Origin: Sphingobium yanoikuyae
GTDB lineage: Bacteria > Pseudomonadota > Alphaproteobacteria > Sphingomonadales > Sphingomonadaceae
Assembly (NCBI RefSeq): GCF_034424525.1
Contig: NZ_CP139979.1
Coordinates: 1,736,001 to 1,800,000, forward strand
DNA length: 64,000 nucleotides
Reading direction: 5' to 3'
The notes under the pieces were generated by a model that was given only the letters and a program-made list of their open reading frames with translations, was not told where the DNA came from and made no database searches. The position numbers and the translations under genes are program-made. Positions 1 through 7,869 of this stretch are shown piece by piece (position 1 is the first letter of the stretch; every line of letters begins with the position of its first letter).

Positions 1-1
1 G

Positions 2-1708
2 GTCAATGCGATCATCAATGTCCACCTCGCCACGGGGCGCATCGGCAAGCCGGGCGCGGCGCCCTTCTCCATCACCGGCCAGCCCAACGCCATGGGCGGG
101 CGCGAGGTCGGTGGTCTCGCCTCGACGCTCGCCGCGCATATGGACTTCGCGCCGGAAAATGTCGCCCGCGTCGGCCGCTTCTGGGCCGCGCCGCAGATGG
201 CGAGCAAGCCGGGGCTGAAGGCGGTCGACCTGTTTCGCGCCATCGACGAAGGCCGGATCAAGGCCCTCTGGATCATGGCGACCAATCCCGCCGTCTCGCT
301 GCCCGATGCCGGCCGGGTGCGCGACGCGCTGGAGGCGATCCCCTTCCTGGTCGTGTCGGACATCATCGCCGACACCGACAGTAGTACCCACGCCCATGTC
401 CGCCTGCCGGCCGCCGGCTGGGGCGAAAAGGACGGCACGGTCACCAATTCGGATCGCACCATCAGCCGCCAGCGCCCGTTCATGGCATTGCCCGGCGAGG
501 CCCGGCCCGACTGGTGGATCATCACCCAGGTCGCCCGCCGCATGGGCTGGAAAAACGCCTTCGCCTATGATCGGCCGGCTGACATCTGGCGCGAACATGC
601 GCGCCTGACCGCTTATCAGAATGAGGGGCAGAGGCTGCTCAACCTGCGGGCGCAGGCGGCGATCGGTAACGACGCCTATGACGCGATGGACAGTTTCCGC
701 TGGGGCGGGGTGCCCTTTGCCGACGGACATTTTCCGACCCCGGACGGCAAGGCGCGGCTGGTGCTCACGAAGCAGATGGATTTGCAGGGGCCGCTGCGCG
801 ACTGGCCGCTGACGCTCAACACCGGTCGCTATCGCGATCAATGGCACACGATGACCCGCACGGGTCTGGCGCCCAAGCTGGCGCGTCATCGCGAGGAGCC
901 GCTGGTCGAAATCCACCCGCAGGATGCCGATGTGCTGGGCCTGGCCGATCGCGATCTGGCGCGGGTGTCGACCGCGCAGGGCAACAGCATCTTCCGCGTC
1001 AGCATCAGCGACGGGCAGCGGCCGGGCGAAATCTTCACCCCGATCCACTGGACCGACCAGATATCGAGCGGCGGGCGTACCGGCCTGCTACCGCGTCCGC
1101 TGGTCGATCCGCATTCCGGCCAGCCCGGCTTCAAGTCGACCCCGGCCGCGGTCGAGAAGATCTCGACCCAATGGCAGGGCTTCCTGATCCTGCGCGGGCA
1201 GGAGCCAGTGAATCTGCCCTGCCTCTGGGCAACGCGGGTCGCGGTGCCGGGCGGGGCGCTCTATGAACTGGCCGGCAATGGCGATGCCGCCCGACTGGAA
1301 GCCTGCCTGCCCAGGGGCGAGCGGGTCGAGGCGATCGATCATGTGCGCGGCAGTCGCCGGGTCGCGATCATCCAGGACGGCCGGCTGGCCGGCGTCCTGT
1401 TCGTCACCCGCACCGGCCTGTTGCCCTCGCGCGACTGGCTGATCGGCCAGTTGGCGGCCGACGATGTCGGCGCAACCGTGCTGGCCGCCCGCGGGCCGGG
1501 CAGCCAGCCGGACAAGGGCGCCACCATCTGCGTCTGTTTCGATATCGGCCTCAACCAGATCGTCGCAGCGATCCGCGATCAGAAACTGGTCGACGTGCCT
1601 GCGATCGGCAAGGCGCTGGGCGCCGGCACCAATTGCGGTTCCTGCCGCCCCGCCATCGCCAATATCCTGGCCCAGACATCTCAGGAGACATTGCATGCAG
1701 CCGAATGA
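2..1708 (+). CDS. nasA: Assimilatory nitrate reductase, large subunit, 3' part (cut by window start)
   Basis: The reading frame is open from the first bases, so this is the C-terminal part of a longer protein. It reduces nitrate to nitrite in the cytoplasm. The visible part covers the later molybdopterin-oxidoreductase domain (motifs such as GRIGKPGAAPFSITGQPNAM, then a molydopterin-dinucleotide-binding region near LTLNTGRYRDQWHTMTRTG) and ends in a BFD-like [2Fe-2S] domain with CVC and CGSC cysteine pairs (ICVCFDIGLNQIV ... GTNCGSCRPAI). The C-terminal BFD-like domain is typical of NasA-type assimilatory enzymes and not of periplasmic NapA. The stop overlaps the start of the next gene by 14 bases, so the two are translationally coupled. 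The nitrite reductase expected alongside would lie to the left of the window. Confidence 0.9.
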   Translation, partial: VNAIINVHLATGRIGKPGAAPFSITGQPNAMGGREVGGLASTLAAHMDFAPENVARVGRFWAAPQMASKPGLKAVDLFRAIDEGRIKALWIMATNPAVSLPDAGRVRDALEAIPFLVVSDIIADTDSSTHAHVRLPAAGWGEKDGTVTNSDRTISRQRPFMALPGEARPDWWIITQVARRMGWKNAFAYDRPADIWREHARLTAYQNEGQRLLNLRAQAAIGNDAYDAMDSFRWGGVPFADGHFPTPDGKARLVLTKQMDLQGPLRDWPLTLNTGRYRDQWHTMTRTGLAPKLARHREEPLVEIHPQDADVLGLADRDLARVSTAQGNSIFRVSISDGQRPGEIFTPIHWTDQISSGGRTGLLPRPLVDPHSGQPGFKSTPAAVEKISTQWQGFLILRGQEPVNLPCLWATRVAVPGGALYELAGNGDAARLEACLPRGERVEAIDHVRGSRRVAIIQDGRLAGVLFVTRTGLLPSRDWLIGQLAADDVGATVLAARGPGSQPDKGATICVCFDIGLNQIVAAIRDQKLVDVPAIGKALGAGTNCGSCRPAIANILAQTSQETLHAAE

Positions 1709-2489
1709 CCTCATCGCGCCGGGCGACGTCTGGCTGGTCGGTGCCGGGCCGGGCGATCCCGACCTGCTGACGCGCAAGGCCGAAAGGCTGATCTGCGCGG
1801 CGGACATCATCTTCCACGACGCGCTGGTCGGGCCGGGCATATTGGACCTCATTCCCGATCATGCCGAACGGGTCAGCGTCGGCAAGCGGTCGGGACGCCA
1901 TTCGAAGGACCAGCAGACGATCGACGAGATGCTGGTGGAGGCGGCGCTGGCGGGCAAGCGGGTGGTTCGGCTGAAGGGCGGCGATCCGGCGATGTTCGCC
2001 CGTTCGACCGAGGAAATGACGGCGCTGCGCGCGGTCGGCGTTCGCGTTCGGATCTGCCCCGGCATCACCGCGGCCAGCGCCGTCGCGGCGTCGGCGGGCA
2101 TTTCCCTGTCGCTGCGCGGCATTGCGCGCCGGGTCCAGTTCGTGACGGCGCACAGCCGCCGGGGTCAGGCGCTGGATCTGGATTGGGATGCCCTGGCCGA
2201 TCCGGCCTGCACCCTGGCCGTCTATATGGGACGCGAGGCCGCTCAGGAACTCAGTCGCGCGCTGATCGCTGCGGGCTTGCCGGGCGCGACCCCGGCGCTC
2301 ATCACCTGCGATGCGTCGCTGCCGCAGGAACAGCAGTTGCGTACGCGCCTTGATCTCCTGCCGCTGGTGACGCAGGCTTTTGCCGATGATCGTCCGACCC
2401 TGATCCTTATCGGCAAGGCGGTGGCTCAGGCCGACATGGCCATGGCTGGCGCAACGGACGATGTCCGCCGATCGATGGCATCGCGCTGA
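1695..2489 (+). CDS. cobA: Uroporphyrinogen-III C-methyltransferase (siroheme synthesis)
   Basis: This 264-residue SUMT transfers two methyl groups from S-adenosylmethionine to uroporphyrinogen III, giving precorrin-2, the precursor of siroheme used by nitrite and sulfite reductases. The family motifs are clear: VGAGPGDPDLLTRKA near the N-terminus, then VRLKGGDPAMFAR and ICPGITAASAVAASAGI. The ATG at 1695 was chosen because AGGAGA sits at 1682-1687 and because the protein then begins just before the conserved VWLVGAGPGDPDLLT. It overlaps the nitrate reductase stop. A stand-alone SUMT behind nasA fits supply of siroheme to the assimilatory nitrite reductase. It could be named sumT or nasF in other schemes. 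Confidence 0.93.
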   Translation: MQPNDLIAPGDVWLVGAGPGDPDLLTRKAERLICAADIIFHDALVGPGILDLIPDHAERVSVGKRSGRHSKDQQTIDEMLVEAALAGKRVVRLKGGDPAMFARSTEEMTALRAVGVRVRICPGITAASAVAASAGISLSLRGIARRVQFVTAHSRRGQALDLDWDALADPACTLAVYMGREAAQELSRALIAAGLPGATPALITCDASLPQEQQLRTRLDLLPLVTQAFADDRPTLILIGKAVAQADMAMAGATDDVRRSMASR

Positions 2490-2537
2490 AGCAGTAACAG
2501 CGACGCCGTATATCTAACTGATAATATTGGAAAGTGT

Positions 2538-2552
2538 TCGGGGAGACAGGAT
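2538..2552 (+). repeat. attL: left copy of the tRNA-Pro 3' end
   Basis: These 15 bases are identical to 19918-19932, the 3' end of tRNA-Pro(UGG). Similarity continues weakly outward (AAAG before the core on both sides, with a one-base length difference), but on the inner side it stops after the shared core. There is no remaining tRNA body here, so it is a displaced fragment and not a second tRNA gene. Confidence 0.85.
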
Positions 2553-3070
2553 CCCTGACCGAACATCGCGCATATCTAAGTAACTGATTTCACGTCAGTG
2601 AACGGCCTGCTCTATCAAGCAGGTGTACACCGATGGGTACAATGATGGGGGGGCAGCCGGGCAAACTATTTCGCAGCTCTCCGTATTCTTTGTTTTACCG
2701 CAGAGGTGCTGGCAACTTTTCATGCTTCGCAAATTTCAGGCGTTGTTTGGTAAAGGGTTGAACCGTTCAGCCAAATGTAGGGGTATTCAGACATTAGGTG
2801 AACAGAGCAATGTCGGCGACCCATGGCCTGATTTTCGGTCCCCAACAGCATACGTTTGGCTTTTCCGGCAACTGTCGACCAGAATGCGTTGTTCATCAAT
2901 CGAGCTTTGGACGGCAGCTTCCACCGGAACCAACCACTCGCTCATCGCGAAGCCGCCCAGTAGCTATGCGCCTTACGCTCGGCCATTTAGGCTGACCCGA
3001 CGCAAGTCCGAAACCTGCCGTTTGTTCGTCTTGTCCTCCGTACCTCAACAAGCTGACCAAAGGAGCGCAC
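2553..3070. other. Left end of the island, no convincing gene
   Basis: About 520 bases between the left attachment core and the 3' end of the Avs-like gene. Two GTACA motifs (2625-2629 and 2637-2641) match motifs beside the integrase at the other end. An open frame on the plus strand from 2623 runs through the end of the next gene in antisense, has unusual composition and no recognisable motif, and I do not accept it. I see no tRNA or convincing transposase remnant. Confidence 0.5.
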
Positions 3071-4792
3071 CTAGTCGGTGTTCGACCAGTGCACATGCTT
3101 CTCCGTATTACCCTCGAACCAAAGCAATCCATTGTAGCGCACGCGGATGTCTGGGTGTCGCTTCTTCCTGAGCGTTGTCGCGCGGCGTTCGCCGATCACC
3201 GTCCAGATCGGCTCGAAGTCGTTCTTTCGTGCCAACTCTAGGAACGGGTCGCGGCGAACAAGGACGTAACTGCTCCGAGCGCCACCCTCGGCACTCCCTG
3301 TGACGATCGTCGGTGCTCCTTTCGCATCGAGGAAGACGCCGAGGTTATTCGTGTCTGCCGTAAGTCCCATACCATTGATCAGCCAAGGTATCGGCACGTG
3401 ACGGGAGAACCCGTTGGGCAGGCTTCCATCGAGATGGCTCTCCCAGACGAAGTTTGCGGTAGGCCGAATGGCCCTGTAACTGCAGGACTTTCCGACCCGT
3501 CGAGCGTCGAGTGTCATCCACGGTTCATCGCGCCAAGTGTCCCGTCTCGCCAACTCGCCGAGGTAAGGACCGTCGGTCGTCTGGCCCGGCAGCCATTCGT
3601 GGAAGTCGTATGCGTCGGCAACTGCGTCTTTGATCAGGCGTGCCTTGTCGTCGGGAGAGAGGAGGACAGGGGCGAGAAAGTGGAAGTCGCTCTGGAGCCA
3701 CGGCGCATCCAAGTGCCGGTCATCGCGTTCGGCGTCGATGTCGTGCCCCGCATAGCGATAGAGGGTCAACCAACCCGGCTCGCCGAGGTCAGGGCAGATT
3801 GCGAGAGCGAGACGGCTGCCAGGCAGGTCCGGATCCGCTACCCAGTCGCCTCGCCGCTCGACCGGCAGCGGTTCGCAGACCAGTGGCGGGACCTGTGGCA
3901 GGTCGGTCCGCGTCGTCGTCTCTTGGTCGGCAGGCATGACTGAAGGTTCGAGGTCGCGGGTAAACTCGACGTCGAGCGGATTGTCATAGATCGCAGCACC
4001 GCTGCCCCATTGCGGCTTCATCCAGAAGTTGTCGGCGAGGCGCGCCAGCAACTCCATCATGGCGATCCGCTGATATTTCTTGCCAATCCGCTCGATGCGT
4101 CCGCCCCGTTCGCTTTTTCCAGAAAGATATCGATCGCCGGGGAAGAGGTCTGCCGTCCAGCCGAACGAGAGCGCCCGGTTGGCCACCCAAACCTTGCATT
4201 TCTGAGCGCCGAACTCCGCGCCCTTGCCCTTGCCCGGGATGATCCACTCGTGGCTACCGCCTCCCGTCACCCAGGCGTTTGCTTCGGCCGCATAGCGCTT
4301 GCGCTGCGCCGGCGTCAGTAGCGCCAGAAGAGTCGCCGTTGCGCTGGCTATACGGCGGCGGTCGGCCGGAGGGACAATCACCTTGAAGGAGTCGCGATCG
4401 AAGCTGACGCGCCTTTCTGCGTAGGCGGTGCGGAGTTCGGAGAACGCGCTCTCAATGTCGCTTCGGCCTGCGACGACTTCCTTGAAGAACGCCTCCCCGC
4501 TTTCGTCGGCCGTGATCGGACGCGGACCGGACAGGCGAGCTTCCGAGAAGCGATGCACGCGCCCTTCCAGAACGTAGCGACCGAAGTCGGCGAGGCCATT
4601 GTAGCAGGAACTCAGGATGGAATGCGCGCCGACCCGCTCGCCGCGGGCGTCGACGCGAGCCTTCGTGACGCTAAAGCTGGGTGTCGTCGAGCCATAAGGC
4701 GGGCGGCAGCGCACGAGATCGACGGATGGATCGCACGAGCCCGCCGACACGGCGAGTTCTATGGTCCCGCGCGCGTAGTCCCTGGCAAGCAA
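3071..4792 (-). CDS. C-terminal part of an Avs-like STAND ATPase (frameshifted from the upstream frame)
   Basis: This 573-residue frame continues the protein encoded upstream at 4671-7619 but is in the +1 frame. It opens right where the upstream frame loses sense, and begins with a TTG that happens to lie in the junction (LARDYARGTIELAV). It contains helical sensor repeats, a segment with GRIERIGKKYQRIAMMELLA and a C-terminal region rich in aromatic residues. From memory of the family, the LARDYARG and RIGKKYQ segments recur in the C-terminal halves of Avs-type anti-phage sensors. A separate start is possible but I see no ribosome binding site for it, so a broken single gene of about 1,510 residues is the simpler reading. 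If truly broken, the sensor half would be missing from the nuclease-ATPase half. Confidence 0.6.
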   Translation of the reverse strand: MLARDYARGTIELAVSAGSCDPSVDLVRCRPPYGSTTPSFSVTKARVDARGERVGAHSILSSCYNGLADFGRYVLEGRVHRFSEARLSGPRPITADESGEAFFKEVVAGRSDIESAFSELRTAYAERRVSFDRDSFKVIVPPADRRRIASATATLLALLTPAQRKRYAAEANAWVTGGGSHEWIIPGKGKGAEFGAQKCKVWVANRALSFGWTADLFPGDRYLSGKSERGGRIERIGKKYQRIAMMELLARLADNFWMKPQWGSGAAIYDNPLDVEFTRDLEPSVMPADQETTTRTDLPQVPPLVCEPLPVERRGDWVADPDLPGSRLALAICPDLGEPGWLTLYRYAGHDIDAERDDRHLDAPWLQSDFHFLAPVLLSPDDKARLIKDAVADAYDFHEWLPGQTTDGPYLGELARRDTWRDEPWMTLDARRVGKSCSYRAIRPTANFVWESHLDGSLPNGFSRHVPIPWLINGMGLTADTNNLGVFLDAKGAPTIVTGSAEGGARSSYVLVRRDPFLELARKNDFEPIWTVIGERRATTLRKKRHPDIRVRYNGLLWFEGNTEKHVHWSNTD

Positions 4793-7619
4793 GTGGAACT
4801 GGGGCGCCGACCTCGAAGCAATTACTCCAGGCGACGTTCGCGAATGTGCTCAGGATGGCAGGATCTAGCGTTCTCAGCGCTGCTCCGTACAGCGCCGCGT
4901 AGAGCCGTTCCACGACGTATGGATCGTCGCAGCTGGTGAAGCGCTCGAACAGCGGCCCGGCGAGCTCGGGGCGGGTCGCGAGGATCGAGAGGATCGCCTT
5001 CGACGCCGTGTCACGGATGCGAGCGCTTGTGCTGGCACAGCTCCAGGCGAGAGTTGCGAGCGAAAGGCCCAAGGTGGCGTCGGAGGCCTGGCCGACGCCG
5101 GAGTTCAGGCTCCAGTCTGTGAGGCGGACGAGTGGATGACCAGGATCGTCATGGGCGGCGTTGATCGCGACTGTCCAGAAGGCGTCGCGCTCTGCAATGG
5201 TCCGGGAGATCAGGTTGCGGTGGAGGAGCTCGACGTTCCAAGGGTGATCCTCGACGACCGCAAGTTCAACCAGCAGCGCGGTGATGTCTTCCTGATGTCG
5301 GCTGAGGCGGTTGAGCAGTTCGAGCGTCCGTTCGGAAAAGGCCGCCGGCGAACGCCAGCGGATGCTGTCGACGAAGGCGTCCTCTACCGACCACTTGTCC
5401 CACCAGTCGTCGAACCCGCCCGGCAGCTCATCAACCAGTTCCACGCCATAGCGGTCGGCGAAATGCAGGAACAGCGCGTAGAACAGCCCGTTCCACTCAT
5501 AGACGACCCCATATTTTGCGAGGAGAAAGGCGAGCTTGCCTCCGGGCTCGAATAATCCAGCGGGGGACGGCACCCCTTCGAGTAGTGCACGGGCCAGGAG
5601 ATGGTCGCCGAAGCGCTGGAATGAAAAGCGGACCACATCGACGTGGGCCGCGAGCGGATCCTTGGGGTTGGTGCCCGGGTCGGGATCGTATCTGAGCAGC
5701 CCCCGGAAGCGCAGGGTCTCCAGCCAGGTCTTGCTCGGTGGAGAGGCGAACCCTTCGAAAGCCTGCTCGACGATCCGGTGCGCGTCGCCGCGCGGGACGT
5801 TGTCCCGCATTGCTACCGCCATGGACGTCGCCAGCGCCAGCACTGCTGAGCGCAGCGGCCCGACGAGCACATCGCTACCGTCATAGCTCGTGCCGAGATG
5901 ACGACCGGTCGACGTCAAATAGAAGTTTAGCACCTCGCTGGTGCCCCGCATCCCGCGCGGGAAAGCGGCACGCCCCTCGGCTTGGAGCGCAAGGCATGTA
6001 GTCCGCAGGAATAGCGGATTGGAGAATTCCGGGTTCAGCCAAGGCGTTGCCGGGCGTACGATGCCGCGCTTGTCCATGTAGACGCGCGCCGCCCGCTCGA
6101 CGTCGGCGGGGGTCTCGAAGCCCGTGATCTCGACCGTCGTCGCCATCTGCGTGACCGCGGGCATGATCAGGTGGTCCAGGTATTCACGCCGACATGACAC
6201 GCAAAGTGCCAGATTGGGGAACGCCAGCACCCGTCGCGCGAACCCTAGTAGAGTGCCCCTCCAGAGCGCGGCGCCGGCACCTTCGTTAAGCGCGTCGATC
6301 GCGACGAGTCCCCGTGTCCCGGCCGCTTCGGCGTGAGCAGACAGCGCACCCAGCATCTTGTCGAAACTGGACTGGCCCCATTCAAAGTGTGCAAGCGTCT
6401 GATTCTCGGGCGTACCGTGGGTGGTGAAGTCCGTGCCGATCATGAAAAGGGCTGGCGCACCGCTTGCCAGCGCGCGCTCGATTTCGGAGGCGATGAGGTG
6501 TGACTTGCCCGAGCCAGCTCTCCCGTCGAGCAGGGCTAAGCGCGAAGCATCGGCTCTGCAGGCGCTGGACGCGAGCAGCTGCAGCACGTCGCCGATCGCG
6601 TCATGCAATTTTCGCAGCCCGTCGAGATGGTATTCAAGGGACGCTCGATCATTACTTTCCTCGATCGGAACAGGCGTCGTCCTGTCGGATGGGGCGGCCT
6701 TGTCCTTGACCTTTCGCAGGAGGTCGCCGTCGGCCTGGATCGACTCGAACAGTAGCTTTCGCAGTTCGAGCGCGGTGTTTTCCCAGCCGGAATATGCTGC
6801 CGCGTCGCGCGGGCCGGGAGGCTGCGCCATGCTGTCGATCAGCTTAGTGGCCAGCGTGTCGATCGTATCCAGTCGCGCACCGTCCGCACTGCCGAGCAGG
6901 GTCGGCCGAGGGCCGAGGCGCCGTGTATCAACGAGAACCGCGCGCGTGGTCGCGATGGTTTGGCCGAGAGCGGCGTTGTGCAGCAGGCCGTCAAAGACCG
7001 ACCGCGTCGATACGTCAACGTGGTCCTCTGGGTGATACCGTTCCTCGAGTGCGTCGACCGTTCGTTGACATTCAGTCGCAAGCCGCTCCGGTGTCATTTC
7101 GATCGCGCCGAACCAGTATTCGGAGAGTCCGATCGTCTCTGGTCTGGTGAGCAGTTCCTCAAGGTCGGGTGCCGTCCAGGGGACGAATTCGACCGCCCGA
7201 CCGAGAGTCGCTGCGTTTGCCGTCCACTTAGCTTTGTGCGTGTCCCACTCGGTCCAACCGTTGGCGGTGGGCGCCCCCGCCTTGGTCCGGCGCTTCGTCG
7301 GCCCGGTTAGTGAGCAGGCGATGGCAATGTGCATTGTCGTCATCGTTGGGTGGGTCGACAGCGCGGTGTCGACCGAGTTGTCGATCGCGCCCCAATCGAT
7401 GCCGGAGGAGGTGACGTAATATTTGGCCTGGTATCCGACTTCATCGCCGTTCTTAAGCAGCCAGACGGCTTCGACCCCGCCGTCGCCGCCCGCGCCATGG
7501 ATCCGACGGAATTCGGAGCTTCCGTTCGGCGGCACGCGCCTGCCGATCTGGCAAACCAGTTCCTCGAACGTCTCGCGCTGGCCGGCAACGCCGGCGATGA
7601 TCCGTGTAAAATCAAGCAT
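4671..7619 (-). CDS. Avs-like nuclease-STAND ATPase, N-terminal part (gene broken by frameshift)
   Basis: The protein opens with a PDDEXK-like nuclease domain (residues about 15-70: EELV, GGDGGVEAVW at 44-53, then YQAKYY with Gln64 and Lys66). A STAND NTPase follows: Walker A GRAGSGKS at 366-373 and Walker B LVAIDALNE at 438-446. Long helical repeats follow. This order is the one seen in AVAST (Avs) anti-phage sensors, which bind a phage protein, oligomerise and degrade DNA. Near 4793-4850 the sense moves to the +1 frame; the most likely site is the GGGG run at 4801-4804 (CCCC on the coding strand), so the last 40 or so residues of this frame are out of register. The gene is divergent from the NACHT gene with about 250 bases between. 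The Avs subtype cannot be settled by eye; a Cap4- or Mrr-type nuclease are both possible. Confidence 0.72.
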   Translation of the reverse strand: MLDFTRIIAGVAGQRETFEELVCQIGRRVPPNGSSEFRRIHGAGGDGGVEAVWLLKNGDEVGYQAKYYVTSSGIDWGAIDNSVDTALSTHPTMTTMHIAIACSLTGPTKRRTKAGAPTANGWTEWDTHKAKWTANAATLGRAVEFVPWTAPDLEELLTRPETIGLSEYWFGAIEMTPERLATECQRTVDALEERYHPEDHVDVSTRSVFDGLLHNAALGQTIATTRAVLVDTRRLGPRPTLLGSADGARLDTIDTLATKLIDSMAQPPGPRDAAAYSGWENTALELRKLLFESIQADGDLLRKVKDKAAPSDRTTPVPIEESNDRASLEYHLDGLRKLHDAIGDVLQLLASSACRADASRLALLDGRAGSGKSHLIASEIERALASGAPALFMIGTDFTTHGTPENQTLAHFEWGQSSFDKMLGALSAHAEAAGTRGLVAIDALNEGAGAALWRGTLLGFARRVLAFPNLALCVSCRREYLDHLIMPAVTQMATTVEITGFETPADVERAARVYMDKRGIVRPATPWLNPEFSNPLFLRTTCLALQAEGRAAFPRGMRGTSEVLNFYLTSTGRHLGTSYDGSDVLVGPLRSAVLALATSMAVAMRDNVPRGDAHRIVEQAFEGFASPPSKTWLETLRFRGLLRYDPDPGTNPKDPLAAHVDVVRFSFQRFGDHLLARALLEGVPSPAGLFEPGGKLAFLLAKYGVVYEWNGLFYALFLHFADRYGVELVDELPGGFDDWWDKWSVEDAFVDSIRWRSPAAFSERTLELLNRLSRHQEDITALLVELAVVEDHPWNVELLHRNLISRTIAERDAFWTVAINAAHDDPGHPLVRLTDWSLNSGVGQASDATLGLSLATLAWSCASTSARIRDTASKAILSILATRPELAGPLFERFTSCDDPYVVERLYAALYGAALRTLDPAILSTFANVAWSNCFEVGAPVPLACQGLRARDHRTRRVGGLVRSIRRSRALPPALWLDDTQL

Positions 7620-7869
7620 CTCGTGTAGCCTGGTAAGCGTATCCGCTAATTTTTGTCGCGATTTTTATCGGCACACTGAAATCATTTTTTGGCGCCTCGT
7701 CGATAGCCGCCATATCGGCTCGCCTATTGGTGCGCGAGGGCTCATGACCGCGCTTCTTCGGTTGGCGCGGACTCCAAGGTCGCGCCGGCAATCTTCGGCA
7801 GCTACACCTATCGATGAGTGGGCCAGCGCGCACGCCCGGTGCACTCGAAACTCGCAGTCCTGATCATGC
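7620..7869. promoter_or_regulatory. Divergent promoter region between the two STAND genes
   Basis: The 250 bases between the starts of the Avs-like gene (leftward) and the NACHT gene (rightward) hold no accepted gene. The stretch at 7640-7690 is locally AT-rich (TTTTTGTCGCGATTTTTATC and nearby). Both promoters must lie here if the genes are not part of longer transcripts. I could not assign -35 and -10 boxes with confidence. Confidence 0.4.

Noticed and set aside
2538..2552. A second, degraded tRNA-Pro gene
   Set aside because: Only the 15-base 3' end is present; there is no D arm, anticodon arm or acceptor 5' strand, which fits an att copy better.
2623..3171. Plus-strand open frame of 182 codons at the left end of the island
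   Set aside because: Runs antisense into the end of the Avs-like gene, has odd composition and no motif or ribosome binding site; its start coincides with candidate recombinase arm sites.
3071..4792. Reading the C-terminal part of the Avs-like protein as an independent gene with a TTG start
   Set aside because: No ribosome binding site, and its sense continues directly from the upstream frame; a single frameshifted gene is simpler. It is still listed as a separate coding entry because it is the real coding frame there.
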